Assembly (NCBI GenBank): GCA_030020825.1
Contig: CP125213.1
Location: 310,001 to 374,000, forward strand
Length of the DNA stretch: 64,000 nucleotides
Direction: 5' to 3'
From: Candidatus Blochmannia vicinus
GTDB taxonomy: Bacteria > Pseudomonadota > Gammaproteobacteria > Enterobacterales > Enterobacteriaceae
Both the position numbers and the translations under genes were made by a program. A model generated the notes under the pieces. The model did no database searches. It worked only from the letters and a program-made list of their open reading frames with translations, and was not told the DNA's origin. Shown piece by piece: positions 30,150 through 40,559 of the stretch. Every line of letters begins with the position of its first letter. The first letter of the stretch is position 1.

Positions 30150-32597
30150 TTATGATAAAGTACGTAATAAATCTGCAAATACTCCTGCTGCTGTAACATC
30201 ATTTCCTGCACCATAACCGCGTAATATCAATGGTAACGGCTGATAATATCGTGTAAAGAATGCAAGAGCGTTCTCTCCATCTTTTACTTTAAATAATGGA
30301 TGATTATTATCTATAGATTCAACTTGCACACGACATTGTCCTTTTTGTATATTTCCAACATAACGCAATACATGTCCTGATTCATATGCTTTTTTAGCTT
30401 TACTCAAAATAATATCATCTAACAAATATAACTTTTCCAAAAAACTTTCCGTATTATGCTCACTCATGAAATTATGTGGTATTACTGGATCGATTTGAAT
30501 ATCCTCTAATTCTAATTCATATCCAACTTCTCGTGCCAAAATTAGTAATTTCCTAGCGACATCTATACCAGAAAGATCGTCTCTAGGATCTGGTTCAGTA
30601 TAACCTTTATTCTTAGCTAACAAAGTTGCAGCAGATAATGATAATCCCTCATCTAATTTTCCAAAAATAAAAGATAAAGATCCGGATAGAATACCTGAAA
30701 AACTTATTAATTCATCTCCAGCATTCAACAATTTTTGCAAATTTTCTATAACTGGTAATCCAGCCCCTACATTAGTATCATACAAAAATTTTCTTCGTGA
30801 TATTATCACAGCTTCTCTCAGCGTCCGATAACGTTTCATAGATCCTGTATTAGCTTTTTTATTTGGAGCAATTACGTGACAACCATTTAACAAAAAATTT
30901 ACATAATGATCAGCAACATCAACACTACTAGTGCAATCAACAATAACTGGATTTAAAAAATGATTTTCTTTTATAACATCTATTAATTTCTTCAAATCAC
31001 AAGATTCATGTGATTTTTTAAGTGATGATTTCCAATGATTTAAATCAATTCCATTTATATTGATATACATTACTCGTGAATTAGTAATTCCACATACTCG
31101 TAAATCAATGTGTTTATTTTTTAACCAATATTTCTGACGTCTAATTTGCTCGATTAGAGCAGTACCAACACCTCCAGATCCAATAATAAATACCTCTATT
31201 AGTTGATCAACACTAAATAACATTTGATGAGCTACTCTAATTCCAATAGCAGTAACATTATTTTTTACAACTACCGAAATAGAACGCTCTGAAGATCCCT
31301 GAGCAATAGCAATAATATTAATATTAGCACGAGCTAATGCACCAAATAATTTGTTAGATAAACCGAGTTGAGTGCGCATACCATCTCCAACAACCGAAAT
31401 AATTGCAAGATCTTGTATCACATCTATTGGCTCTAAAAGACCATTTTTTAACTCTAAATTAAACTCGTCGTTCAATGAAGTACAAGCTTTTGATAATTCT
31501 TGATAAGGCACACAAAAACTTATGCTGTATTCAGAAGATGATTGAGTAATTAACACTACTGAGCATATGGCCTTAGACATTGCTGAAAATACACGAGCAG
31601 CCATACCAATCATACCTTTCATTCCTGGCCCAGAAATATTTAACATTACCATATCATTTAGATATGTAATTCCTTTAACTATATTAGTTGAATCATCATT
31701 AATTGGTCCAATTAATGTTCCAGGGGCATTAGGCTTAAAAACATTTTTTATTAAACAAGGTATGTGGAATTGAGCAATTGGAACAATAGTGCGTGGATGT
31801 AAAATTTTAGCTCCGAAATAAGAAAGCTCCATGGCTTCTTGATAAGATAATGAATGTAATAATTTTGCATTAGGTACTTGATGCGGATCACATGTATAAA
31901 TACCATCTACATCTGTCCAAATTTCACAACGATTAGCTCTTAAGCAGGCCGCTAAAATTGCGGCTGAATAATCGGAACCATTTCTCCCTAAAGCAACTAA
32001 TTCTCCTTGCTCATTACCTGCAGTAAATCCAGCCATCAATATAATATTTGAATGAGAAATAGATATATTTTGAATACGTCGTGCAGATTCTTCAATATTT
32101 ACCATAGAAGCAAGATATCCTCCTCCTTGAGCTACAAGATTATCTACTGGATTAATAACAGTTATTTGGAGATTTCTTGCGATTAATAAACCTTCCATTA
32201 AGATAATAGATAATTTTTCTCCTAAGCAAATAATATTAGCGTTTACACTGTCTGGACAAAATTTTAATAATGAAATTCCATGGAGTAAATTTTTTAAATG
32301 AACGAATTCTTTTTCTAATATAGCTAGCAAAGCTATATGACTAAATCCTGGTTGAATCTGACCTATATCTTTTAATAAAGTATTAAAAATAATTTCTATA
32401 TTATGAATATGTTCTAAAATTGAATCACCATTCAATGTGTGGTCGATGATGGATACTAGATGATTAGTAATCATTGCAGGTGCTGATAATACTGCTGCTA
32501 TTTGTTCTTCTTGAGCATTTTTTTCAATAATATTGGCGACATGAATAAATTGATTTGCATTATAAAGCGAAGTTCCACCAAATTTCAATACTCGCAT
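30150..32597 (-). CDS. thrA: Bifunctional aspartokinase I / homoserine dehydrogenase I
   Basis: First and third steps of the aspartate family: phosphorylates aspartate and reduces aspartate semialdehyde to homoserine. The 815-residue fusion (E. coli 820) starts with the kinase motif KFGGTS at residues 5-10, continues through two ACT-like regulatory domains (about 310-450), and has the dehydrogenase NAD(P) motif [12 protein letters not shown] near 470. ATG start seven bases after AGGAG. As it also feeds DapB, it serves both threonine and lysine/DAP. No thrL leader peptide with Thr/Ile codons was recognised upstream. Confidence 0.97.
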   Translation of the reverse strand: MRVLKFGGTSLYNANQFIHVANIIEKNAQEEQIAAVLSAPAMITNHLVSIIDHTLNGDSILEHIHNIEIIFNTLLKDIGQIQPGFSHIALLAILEKEFVHLKNLLHGISLLKFCPDSVNANIICLGEKLSIILMEGLLIARNLQITVINPVDNLVAQGGGYLASMVNIEESARRIQNISISHSNIILMAGFTAGNEQGELVALGRNGSDYSAAILAACLRANRCEIWTDVDGIYTCDPHQVPNAKLLHSLSYQEAMELSYFGAKILHPRTIVPIAQFHIPCLIKNVFKPNAPGTLIGPINDDSTNIVKGITYLNDMVMLNISGPGMKGMIGMAARVFSAMSKAICSVVLITQSSSEYSISFCVPYQELSKACTSLNDEFNLELKNGLLEPIDVIQDLAIISVVGDGMRTQLGLSNKLFGALARANINIIAIAQGSSERSISVVVKNNVTAIGIRVAHQMLFSVDQLIEVFIIGSGGVGTALIEQIRRQKYWLKNKHIDLRVCGITNSRVMYININGIDLNHWKSSLKKSHESCDLKKLIDVIKENHFLNPVIVDCTSSVDVADHYVNFLLNGCHVIAPNKKANTGSMKRYRTLREAVIISRRKFLYDTNVGAGLPVIENLQKLLNAGDELISFSGILSGSLSFIFGKLDEGLSLSAATLLAKNKGYTEPDPRDDLSGIDVARKLLILAREVGYELELEDIQIDPVIPHNFMSEHNTESFLEKLYLLDDIILSKAKKAYESGHVLRYVGNIQKGQCRVQVESIDNNHPLFKVKDGENALAFFTRYYQPLPLILRGYGAGNDVTAAGVFADLLRTLS

Positions 32598-32709
32598 ATT
32601 TTATCTCCTAAATATGATTTCTAATATCTTGAACCTTTATTAATAAAATAGATACGCAAAAGTCCCTTAATATTTATCCATATTATTTAGCGTATTTTTA
32701 TGAATAATC

Positions 32710-32739
32710 ATTATAATAAATAGTTAAAAATTAGAACAA
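32710..32739 (-). promoter_or_regulatory. Candidate thrA promoter
   Basis: A perfect TATAAT (32710-32715, minus strand) is preceded by an 18-base spacer and a poor -35 element TTGTTC (32734-32739), about 112 bases before the thrA ATG. In such A+T-rich sequence this is weak evidence. Confidence 0.25.
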
Positions 32740-32848
32740 GCACACATTATAATCAATTATATCATTATATCACTTAATATAAATACTATCTATAATAAAA
32801 CTCCGTGATGAGATAACTGATTATTATTTAGGTATAGTAAAACTTCGC

Positions 32849-32901
32849 TAAAATTATAGTATTTATTTTAATTAAAAATTAAAATAAATACTATAATTTT
32901 A
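32849..32901. repeat. 25-bp perfect inverted repeat upstream of thrA
   Basis: Arms 32849-32873 and 32877-32901 are fully complementary around an AAA loop, about 250 bases upstream of the thrA ATG and 570 bases downstream of holD. It is too far from holD to be an obvious terminator of it; it may mark the 3' end of a lost gene or the start region of the thr operon. Confidence 0.55.
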
Positions 32902-33210
32902 TATATACAAGTCGTCTCACTATGAGAAATATACAACATGTATTTATCAAAGATGTTTTATATATAAAATAGAATGAAATTAAGCAATGTTTATATATTC
33001 ATATACTTGAATATTTATTATATTAAATATGGAACAAAATAATATCTTCTAATAGAACAATAACAAAACAATATTGTTCATTAACATAAAATATATTGTT
33101 AATATAAGAAATAATTTTACGAGGTTTTCATATAAAAATATGAATATCAATAAAGTAAAAAATAGAATTAGTAAAAATTGAAGATTTATTAAACATTAAT
33201 ATACTTTTAA

Positions 33211-33256
33211 ATAATTTTATATGTACTCCACACATGTGGAGTACATATAAAATTAT
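33211..33256 (-). terminator. 22-bp perfect inverted repeat downstream of holD
   Basis: Arms 33211-33232 and 33235-33256 are complementary; physically a 21-bp stem with a four-base loop. Near the loop it is relatively G+C-rich (ACTCCAC / GTGGAGT), like a real terminator stem, and it is followed on the minus strand by A+T-rich sequence. It lies 217 bases after the holD stop, so it is a possible but distant terminator. Confidence 0.5.
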
Positions 33257-33472
33257 ACAATTAGCATTAATATGGTGTTAAAATAACTTATCATTTCTGC
33301 AACATTGACTTCAATTATGCGACAAACTTTTATCTATCTATATAGATAGCTTTAAATAAATGTATAGAGTGTTCATAAATATATTTTTAAAACTCAAAAT
33401 ATAAAATAATATTTATTATTATAATAATATAATTAATTACTTTTCATTTTTGATAGAATATTTTTAAACAAC

Positions 33473-33895
33473 TTAAATATTAAATTTAATACAACTAATT
33501 TGTCGCCACAAATCACGCTTAGCTTTAACATTACATTTTAATATTGGTAATGATGGAGTATTTAAACATATGCCATGAAAATTTTTTGATACTTCAGTAC
33601 CAATCCACCAACAGTGACAAGAAAATCCTGATGGAATAATCAATTGGTTAATTTGACTACTAGTTAATGCGTATACTTTTTTTGGATTCAACTGCATAGC
33701 GCGTATAACATCCTTAACAAATGGGTCATTTAATGATATTGGAAAATCTGATGATATTAACAACAAACGAAGACATATCCATAATTTAATCTGATTATTA
33801 TCATTTAAAACTACAGGATATCGCAATTTCCACAGTACAATTCCTAATTTCTGTAGAACAGAATTATTTTGTTTATCTTCGTTATTAATCCACAT
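33473..33895 (-). CDS. holD: DNA polymerase III psi subunit
   Basis: Psi links the chi-SSB module to the clamp loader of the replicative polymerase. The 140-residue product (E. coli 137) matches HolD in order: an N-terminal LQKLGIVLWKLRYP, then SSDFPISLNDPFVKDVIRAM, CHCWWIGTE, and a C-terminal LWRQIS. Sequence identity is low elsewhere, as usual for this family. It starts at an ATG with a weak GAG motif. In E. coli holD is beside rimI; here it sits between deaD and the thr operon, so this is a rearrangement junction. Confidence 0.8.
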   Translation of the reverse strand: MWINNEDKQNNSVLQKLGIVLWKLRYPVVLNDNNQIKLWICLRLLLISSDFPISLNDPFVKDVIRAMQLNPKKVYALTSSQINQLIIPSGFSCHCWWIGTEVSKNFHGICLNTPSLPILKCNVKAKRDLWRQISCIKFNI

Positions 33896-33987
33896 ACTTT
33901 CTCACATTTAATGTATATAGTATTATATATAACTAATATAAATAATTAATGCTGCAATAGTAATTGCATGTTTAACTAATTTAATTT

Positions 33988-35748
33988 TTATATAATCTTA
34001 TCAGATACACATATATTTTCAGGAAATTTTTTTTTATTGTGATACACACTACTACGCAAAGACGTGCTACCTAATAATTTCATATTTATTGGTTTATTTA
34101 AAATTCGTGCATGAGATAACTGAGTTAATATTTTATTGTTAGATAGTCCTTTATTTAGTTCAATAATAGAATGACAAGAAAATAATCTAATATTACCTAT
34201 TCCATAGCAACGAATATTATCAATTTTATTTGAAAGCATCCCAATAATATGGCGGATTTTCACTCCATCGTTGCGTCCTACTGATATATGATAAATATCC
34301 ATATTTTCAGAAGATATTTTCTTAGATTTCAATTTAGCTTTCGAAACTCTATTATCAATACGACAGTTATTTTTATAGTTATTTTTCGTATTTATTTTAT
34401 AATGTGATTTGTTTTTAATAATTGGATCTGGAGGCAACACTAATGGACGATTTCCCTGTGCTATTTTTAATAAAATGGCTGCTAAATTTTCTATTGTCAA
34501 ACCTTGTTTAGGTTTTATTTGTGGTAATAATGATCGATATATATCTAAATCATTATTAGTATTTAATTGACATTCTATTTTGTTAGCAAATTTAGCTAAA
34601 CGACACGCAAGTAAAGTTTTAACAGTAGGATACCGAACCTCTGTAATATTTAAATTTATTTTACGTTCAATATTACGTAATAGACGATAGTCTTTATATT
34701 CTACAAACAATAAAGATTTGCCGGAATGTCCTGCTCTACCAGTTCTTCCTATACGATGTATATAGGCATCAGAATTTATTGGTATATCATAATTTATTAC
34801 TAAACTAATACGATGAACATCTAATCCACGAGCAGCAACATCAGTAGCTATAAGAATTTCTAAACTTCCGTGTCTTAATCGATCTAACGTTTGGTGTCGT
34901 ATTGCTTGATTCATATCTCCGTTTAAAGCCGCACTATTATAACCAAATTTTTCTAATATGTTAGAAATTTCCAATGTTGCGCATTTAGTACGAACAAAAA
35001 CAATGGCTGCTTCAAAATCTTCTGTTTCTAAAAACCGCATTAACGCTTCATGTTTAGTTATCCCGCGCACTAACCAGTAACTTTGTTTAATATCAGCACA
35101 CATATTTGTATCAGTATGAATATATACTTCTTTTGGGTTATTCATAAATCTATAACTTATGCGACGAATACCCATAGGCAAAGTAGCAGAAAATAATGCT
35201 GTTTGATGTTTAATTGGAATATTTTTAATGATACGCTCAATGTCTTCAATAAACCCCATACGTAACATCTCATCAGCTTCATCTATCACTAAAGTTTTTA
35301 ATTTAGATAAATCAGCAGTACCACGATTTAAATGATCTATTAACCTACCTGGAGTACTGACAATAATATGAGGTCTCTTATTCAAAGCACTCAATTGAAT
35401 ATCATAGCTTTGTCCTCCATATAAAGTCACAATATTTATTTTATCCATATATCTTGTAAAATTAGAACATACTCTTCCAATTTGGATCGCTAATTCTCGA
35501 GTAGGTGTCACAATTAAGCCTTGAGAAAATGAATCATTAATATCGACATTATGCAATAATGGCAACACGAATGCTGCAGTTTTCCCACTACCTGTATGCG
35601 CCATTCCTAATACATCATATCCAGCCAATAAATATGGAATACACTGGGTTTGAATAGGTAAAGGTTTTGCATATCCGATATCCTGTAGGACATTAATTAT
35701 ATGATGATTTAACCCTAAATCCATAAAAGAATCTGCGGTTTTTGACAT
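33988..35748 (-). CDS. deaD: Cold-shock DEAD-box RNA helicase
   Basis: ATP-dependent RNA helicase (CsdA) acting in ribosome assembly and, at low temperature, mRNA decay. The 586-residue product (E. coli 629) has motif I AHTGSGKT at residues 50-57, DEAD at 156-159, SATLP near 189, and the C-terminal HRIGRTGRAG motif. A C-terminal RNA-binding domain with GMLSNKIDN follows the helicase core. It is shorter at the basic C-terminal tail. The ATG follows GGAG by nine bases. nlpI, which lies between pnp and deaD in E. coli, is missing. Confidence 0.95.
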   Translation of the reverse strand: MSKTADSFMDLGLNHHIINVLQDIGYAKPLPIQTQCIPYLLAGYDVLGMAHTGSGKTAAFVLPLLHNVDINDSFSQGLIVTPTRELAIQIGRVCSNFTRYMDKINIVTLYGGQSYDIQLSALNKRPHIIVSTPGRLIDHLNRGTADLSKLKTLVIDEADEMLRMGFIEDIERIIKNIPIKHQTALFSATLPMGIRRISYRFMNNPKEVYIHTDTNMCADIKQSYWLVRGITKHEALMRFLETEDFEAAIVFVRTKCATLEISNILEKFGYNSAALNGDMNQAIRHQTLDRLRHGSLEILIATDVAARGLDVHRISLVINYDIPINSDAYIHRIGRTGRAGHSGKSLLFVEYKDYRLLRNIERKINLNITEVRYPTVKTLLACRLAKFANKIECQLNTNNDLDIYRSLLPQIKPKQGLTIENLAAILLKIAQGNRPLVLPPDPIIKNKSHYKINTKNNYKNNCRIDNRVSKAKLKSKKISSENMDIYHISVGRNDGVKIRHIIGMLSNKIDNIRCYGIGNIRLFSCHSIIELNKGLSNNKILTQLSHARILNKPINMKLLGSTSLRSSVYHNKKKFPENICVSDKII

Positions 35749-36404
35749 CTGTAATTACTCCATGTTTAATAAACCAATTAACTATATAAGTTAAATATAA
35801 AAATTTTTTAAAAATAATATTCCCTAACGTAGAAATACGTGCATATATGGATTAAGATCATTCAAAGAATAATACTACTATTTCATATATATATTAAATT
35901 CAGGAGATTATGATTAAAAAAGCGTATAATATTTGTGAAAACTACATTAAAAAATATAAACACTACCTTTTCTAAAAACAAAATATTGATTTCTAAAATA
36001 TTACTAAATCATCACCTATATACAGTAATAATTTATATATCGCTGCATAATAACATGTACAAATAAGATTCCAATTTTTATTAACTTCTTGAATATCTAT
36101 ATTTATTTTGTAATGCACCAATGTTCCATTGTATACCTACTCATTTTAATCTCTATTTATGAATAATAATTTAAAATTTACTCTTAAATTTATTCCTACA
36201 AATATATTATTAAACTATTTATTTTTTATTTATATTAAACAATTTCAAATATAATTAAATCACTATAAATCGCAATGCAACACGCTTCAAATAGATCAAT
36301 AAATAATTATCAATTTATGTAAACAAATACACATTTGTATATTAGTATATACACATACAATAACTAAATAACTATTATTATCATTACAGTATATAAATGT
36401 GTAT
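35749..36404. other. 656-base spacer between pnp and deaD
   Basis: No supportable gene or RNA. E. coli has nlpI here, and no TPR-like peptide can be read on either strand. Apart from a 6-bp stem at about 36323-36338 I see no structure. It must contain the deaD promoter and the pnp 3' end. Confidence 0.6.
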
Positions 36405-38504
36405 TTATACGGCTGTTATGCCCTTCATACTCAAACGAATTCGTCCTTGACGATCTATTTCTAATACCTTAACTAGTACTTCTTGTCCTAATTTTAAATA
36501 ATCAGTGACTTTATTTATTCTTCTTTCAGAAATTTGAGAAATATGTACCAATCCTTCTTTTCCAGATAAAATAGTTACGAATGCTCCAAATTCAACAATA
36601 TGCGTAACTTTTCCAGTGTAAATAGCTCCTATCTCAACATTTGCAGTAATATCGTTAATTCTGCGAATAGCTTGTTTCGCTTTATCATAATCTAAAGAAA
36701 CTATTCTTATAGTACCATCATCTTCAATGTCGATAATAGTATTAGTTTCTTCAGTCAATGAACGAATGACAGATCCTCCTTTTCCTATAACATCTTTAAT
36801 TTTACCTGGATTAACTTTAATACTGTATATTCTTGGGGCAAATATTGAAATTTCCTTCTTGGGGGTCTTGATAATTTCATCCATAAGATCTAATATTTGA
36901 AACCTAGCATGTTTTGCTTTTTCTAATGCAATATTTATAATATCATAAGTAATTCCATCTGTTTTAATATCCATTTGTAGCGCCGTTACGCCTTGACGAC
37001 TACCAGATATTTTAAAATCCATATCTCCAATATGATCTTCATCACTTATAATATCAGATAATACCACAAAGTCGCTTCCTTCTTTAATTAATCCCATAGC
37101 AACACCAGCAACTGATGCTTTAATCGGTACTCCAGCATCCATTAACGCCAAAGATGTTCCACAGATAGATGCCATGGAAGATGATCCATTAGACTCAGTA
37201 ATTTCTGACACTACACGTATTGTATAAGGAAATTCATTAGAATCAGGCATAACCGCCAACATTCCACGCTTTGCTAATCGCCCGTGCCCGATCTCTCTTC
37301 TTTTTGGAGCGCCCATAATACCTATTTCCCCAACACAATATGGTGGAAAATTATAATGCAATAAAAATCTATCAATACGTGCCCCAATTAGTCCATCAAC
37401 ATTCTGTGCATCACGTTCTGTACCAAGTGTAACAGTTACCAATGCCTGAGTGTCACCTCGAGTAAATAATGCTGATCCATGAGTACGAGGTAATATACCT
37501 GTTTTTATATCTATTTCGCGAATTACATCTTTTAAACGTCCATCAACACGTAATTTATTTGTTAGAATGCGATAACGAATTGATTGTGTTTCTAAACAAT
37601 TTAAAAGATACATTATTTCCTTTTCTTCTAAAACGCCATTACTATTATAACTACTATTAAGAACAGTCTTTATTATGTCTTTCTTAATATTATCAACTTG
37701 AGCATGACGCTCCTGTTTATCAAAAAAACAATATATATCCTTAGAACGAGACTCATATAATTCAGATAAATATGTTTTTAAAGACATATTAATTTCTCTT
37801 TCTTTCCAAAAACATTTAGATTTTCCAGATGTTTTGACTAATTTATTAATATTGCAAATTACTGTTTGTTGTTGTTCGTGTCCAAATATAATAGCATCTA
37901 ATATTTCTTTTTCACTTAGTAAACATGATTCTGATTCTACCATTAAAATATTAGATTCAGTACCTGAAATAACCAAATCTAATTTACTATTAGATAACTC
38001 CGTTGTTGTTGGGTTTAGTACGTATTTATTTTTAATATAACCAACTCTAGCGGCTCCTATTGGTCCCAGAAATGGAATATCGGATAAACTTAATGCAGCA
38101 GAAACTCCTATTATTGCTACAATATCTGGATCGACCTGCGGATTTACTGACATCACTGTAGCAACCACTTGCACATCACTAGTAAATCCTTTAGGAAACA
38201 ATGGTCGAATAGGACGATCAATCAGACGCGATGTTAACGTTTCGTTTTCACTTGGACGACCCTCTCTACGAAAGAAACCTCCTGGAAATTTCCCGGCAGC
38301 ATACGTGCGTTCTTGATAATTCACAACAAGAGGTAAAAAATCTTGTTCTAATTTTACTTGATTAGAACTAACTACAGTAACAAGTACTGTAGTATCATTC
38401 ATACTCACCATGACTGCAGCATTTGCTTGACGAGCTACAGTTCCAATGTCTAAAGTTACAGTATGTTTTCCATATTTAAATTTATGAATGATCGGATTTA
38501 ACAA
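36405..38504 (-). CDS. pnp: Polyribonucleotide nucleotidyltransferase (PNPase)
   Basis: Phosphorolytic 3'-5' exoribonuclease, central to RNA turnover. The 699-residue product (E. coli 711) has two RNase PH-like domains (the second contains [16 protein letters not shown]), a KH domain with [10 protein letters not shown] near 555 and an S1 domain at the C-terminus with [16 protein letters not shown]. The acidic C-terminal tail that binds RNase E in relatives is cut short. The start is TTG, eight bases after AAGGA, giving the family N-terminus MLNPI. Follows rpsO as in E. coli. Confidence 0.96.
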   Translation of the reverse strand: MLNPIIHKFKYGKHTVTLDIGTVARQANAAVMVSMNDTTVLVTVVSSNQVKLEQDFLPLVVNYQERTYAAGKFPGGFFRREGRPSENETLTSRLIDRPIRPLFPKGFTSDVQVVATVMSVNPQVDPDIVAIIGVSAALSLSDIPFLGPIGAARVGYIKNKYVLNPTTTELSNSKLDLVISGTESNILMVESESCLLSEKEILDAIIFGHEQQQTVICNINKLVKTSGKSKCFWKEREINMSLKTYLSELYESRSKDIYCFFDKQERHAQVDNIKKDIIKTVLNSSYNSNGVLEEKEIMYLLNCLETQSIRYRILTNKLRVDGRLKDVIREIDIKTGILPRTHGSALFTRGDTQALVTVTLGTERDAQNVDGLIGARIDRFLLHYNFPPYCVGEIGIMGAPKRREIGHGRLAKRGMLAVMPDSNEFPYTIRVVSEITESNGSSSMASICGTSLALMDAGVPIKASVAGVAMGLIKEGSDFVVLSDIISDEDHIGDMDFKISGSRQGVTALQMDIKTDGITYDIINIALEKAKHARFQILDLMDEIIKTPKKEISIFAPRIYSIKVNPGKIKDVIGKGGSVIRSLTEETNTIIDIEDDGTIRIVSLDYDKAKQAIRRINDITANVEIGAIYTGKVTHIVEFGAFVTILSGKEGLVHISQISERRINKVTDYLKLGQEVLVKVLEIDRQGRIRLSMKGITAV

Positions 38505-38651
38505 AACAATATCCTTTTATATTTAAAATATAATTTTTATGTATCGAATTAATTATCTATGATTTATTAACAAATACTTCTCATTTTACTTTTAACTTTA
38601 AAATAATAAGCTACAAATACATCATGGCTTTAATTTAATTACAAATTTATC

Positions 38652-38921
38652 TTAATGACGTAATCCTAAATTTTTTATTAAATTAGTATAACGTAAAACA
38701 TGATTTTCCTTTAAATATTTCAATAATCTTCGTCGATGAGCAACCATTTTAAGTAATCCACGGCGACTATGATGATCCTTTTTATGTTTTAAAAAATGAT
38801 GCTTCAAATAATCAATACGTTCAGTTAATAAAGCAACTTGTACCTCAGTAGAACCAGTATCTTTAAGATTATGACCAAATGTAGAAATTATTTCTATTTT
38901 CCTTTTAGTATCCCAAGACAT
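38652..38921 (-). CDS. rpsO: 30S ribosomal protein S15
   Basis: Primary binding protein of the 16S central domain and of bridge B4. The ATG at 38921 gives 89 residues, exactly the E. coli length, and follows AAGG by eight bases. A GTG at 38930 would add three residues. The [12 protein letters not shown] segment and LGLRH end are family-typical. It lies between truB and pnp as in E. coli. Confidence 0.97.
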   Translation of the reverse strand: MSWDTKRKIEIISTFGHNLKDTGSTEVQVALLTERIDYLKHHFLKHKKDHHSRRGLLKMVAHRRRLLKYLKENHVLRYTNLIKNLGLRH

Positions 38922-39262
38922 GCAAAACACCTTTTATTTTAGAAACCTATGTTTAAAAATAAATTATATTTTAAACTGAAATTAAATAAAACTTTAATTA
39001 ATATTTAATGTTCTATTTTGACCACTATCTTATCTAAAAAAATAAATAAATTAGATAACAGCAAAACGTTGTTCTTGTTCCTCGTACATGATTATCACAA
39101 GTTTGAATTATTGTTTCAATCCGCTTTTCTTTTATAGACAATAAGTAACACAGTAATATTTATACTCGGATCATTTAATAGAATAAAATAATTAAAATAC
39201 ATTCTGCTATTATATTCTTAATTTGATTAGTAAGAATATATACGCTGTGATTTCATTTATAT
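38922..39262. other. Spacer between truB and rpsO
   Basis: 341 bases without a gene. It contains a 10-bp hairpin just after truB (39211-39240) and an 8-bp stem with a 13-base loop (39030-39058). An rpsO promoter is expected here from the E. coli arrangement but is not distinct. Confidence 0.55.
39211..39240 (-). terminator. 10-bp hairpin after truB
   Basis: TATATTCTTA / TAAGAATATA with a ten-base loop, starting 23 bases after the truB stop. Candidate end of the nusA-infB-rbfA-truB transcript; low G+C. Confidence 0.35.
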
Positions 39263-40036
39263 TTATTGACTATATTTAATGTGTTCAATCATAATCGAGT
39301 TCATTGGTATCAATAATTCGTCTAATTTACAAAAGGCTTCTAAATCATCAAAAGAATCGTTATAAAAAATAGTTTCCAAGGTTTTTATATTTACCATAGA
39401 AGAAGATATATATTTCCCAACTGATAAACGACGCAATTCTATGACATGAGCTCCACAACCTAAGTTTTCCCCAATGTCATTTACCATACTCCGAATATAA
39501 GTACCTTTAGAACAATGAACATCTAACTCAATAATATTTTCTGTCTTTTTAAGAAGATGTAAATTATATATATGAACTATCCTAGGTTTTCTAGGAATAG
39601 TCATTCCCTTTCTAGCATATTTATATAAAGGCAACCCACGATATTTTAATGATGAAAACATAGGAGGAATCTGATTTTTTACTCCTCTAAAAGATTCTAA
39701 GCATTGTTCTAATTTACTATTATTTAGTTGTACAGATGAAACACGAACAACTACTCCATCTGAATCAAAAGTATCAGTACTTGTTCCCAATTGAGCGATT
39801 ACTTTATATCTTTTGTCATAATTCAACAAATATCTAGCAAATTTAGTCGCCTTGCCAAAACAAACAAGAAGCATTCCTGTAGCCAAAGGATCTAAAGTAC
39901 CAGCATGCCCTATTTTATTTGCACAAAATAATTTATTGATTTTATTTAATAATGCACTAGAAGATATTCCTTTAGGTTTATCTAATAATAGAATACCATT
40001 AATATCTCTAATTAATCTGATTTTATATCTCTTCAC
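39263..40036 (-). CDS. truB: tRNA pseudouridine-55 synthase
   Basis: Makes pseudouridine 55 in the T-loop of tRNAs. The catalytic Asp49 lies in GHAGTLDPLATG. The 257-residue product is about 55 residues shorter than E. coli TruB (314); the catalytic core is complete and the loss is at the C-terminal domain. The start is a GTG at 40036, preceded by TAGAG. It lies 17 bases after rbfA in the nusA-infB-rbfA-truB cluster. Confidence 0.94.
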   Translation of the reverse strand: MKRYKIRLIRDINGILLLDKPKGISSSALLNKINKLFCANKIGHAGTLDPLATGMLLVCFGKATKFARYLLNYDKRYKVIAQLGTSTDTFDSDGVVVRVSSVQLNNSKLEQCLESFRGVKNQIPPMFSSLKYRGLPLYKYARKGMTIPRKPRIVHIYNLHLLKKTENIIELDVHCSKGTYIRSMVNDIGENLGCGAHVIELRRLSVGKYISSSMVNIKTLETIFYNDSFDDLEAFCKLDELLIPMNSIMIEHIKYSQ

Positions 40037-40053
40037 TAATAACTCTAATATAT

Positions 40054-40443
40054 TTAACTTAATTTCTCTATCGAGATCTTCGTTGTAACAGCAGTGATTA
40101 AATCACACACTTTTGTTCCTTCACTTAATGAAGAATCATACTTAAATAACAAAATAGGAATGATACGTAAACACATCGTATTAGCCAACAGAAAACGAAT
40201 GAAACGTGAGGCACGTTGTAATGTTACAATAGCAGAATTTATTTCTTCTGGACTATCTTTATCAATAAAAGTAACGAAAATATTAGCGTTTTTTAAATCT
40301 TTAGATACTTGAACTCCTGAAACGGTAGGTTTACCTATACGGATATCATCAATTTTATGCTGCAAAATAATAGAAATATTTTTGTGTATTTCTTGAGAAA
40401 CACGTTGAGTGCGATAATAGCTACTTTGATGCTGAATGTACAT
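40054..40443 (-). CDS. rbfA: Ribosome-binding factor A
   Basis: KH-domain factor for maturation of 16S rRNA and the 30S subunit. The 129-residue product (E. coli 133) contains the family segments [15 protein letters not shown] near the start and VTFIDKD and RFIRFLLA further on. Placed between infB and truB as in E. coli. The 116-base infB-rbfA spacer contains a CCCCTT/AAGGGG stem. Confidence 0.95.
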   Translation of the reverse strand: MYIQHQSSYYRTQRVSQEIHKNISIILQHKIDDIRIGKPTVSGVQVSKDLKNANIFVTFIDKDSPEEINSAIVTLQRASRFIRFLLANTMCLRIIPILLFKYDSSLSEGTKVCDLITAVTTKISIEKLS

Positions 40444-40503
40444 GTCTTCTCTTTACCTTTTATAAATAATTACACCTCACGTTCATAAACAAACACGAAC
40501 CTT

Positions 40504-40527
40504 CCCCTTTTATTTATAATTAAGGGG
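40504..40527 (-). repeat. G+C-rich short hairpin between infB and rbfA
   Basis: CCCCTT (40504-40509) and AAGGGG (40522-40527) form a 6-bp stem with a 12-base loop inside the operon, 33 bases after infB. It could attenuate or stabilise the transcript. The G+C content stands out from the surroundings. Confidence 0.4.
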
Positions 40528-40559
40528 ATCCAACGTAATCAAGCATGTCTTATGTAAAG

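Larger units (their letters stand above)
32598..33472. other. 875-base spacer between thrA and holD
   Basis: The longest gene-free stretch in the window. It sits at the junction of two blocks that are apart in E. coli. No open frame resembling a known protein is visible. It contains two perfect long hairpins (25 bp at 32849-32901; 22 bp at 33211-33256), a 16-base palindrome at 33334-33349 and probably the thrA promoter. Confidence 0.7.

Noticed and set aside
32598..32848. thrL-type attenuator upstream of thrA
   Set aside because: No short open frame rich in Thr and Ile codons and no G+C-rich terminator close to thrA; the only strong hairpin is about 250 bases away.
33334..33349. 16-base palindrome CTATCTATATAGATAG
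   Set aside because: No loop and low complexity; expected by chance in A+T-rich spacer.
35910..35975. 21-codon plus-strand open frame in the pnp-deaD spacer with AGGAG just upstream
   Set aside because: The AGGAG is only three bases from the ATG, codon content is just A+T-rich Lys/Tyr/Asn, and there is no family match or supporting context.
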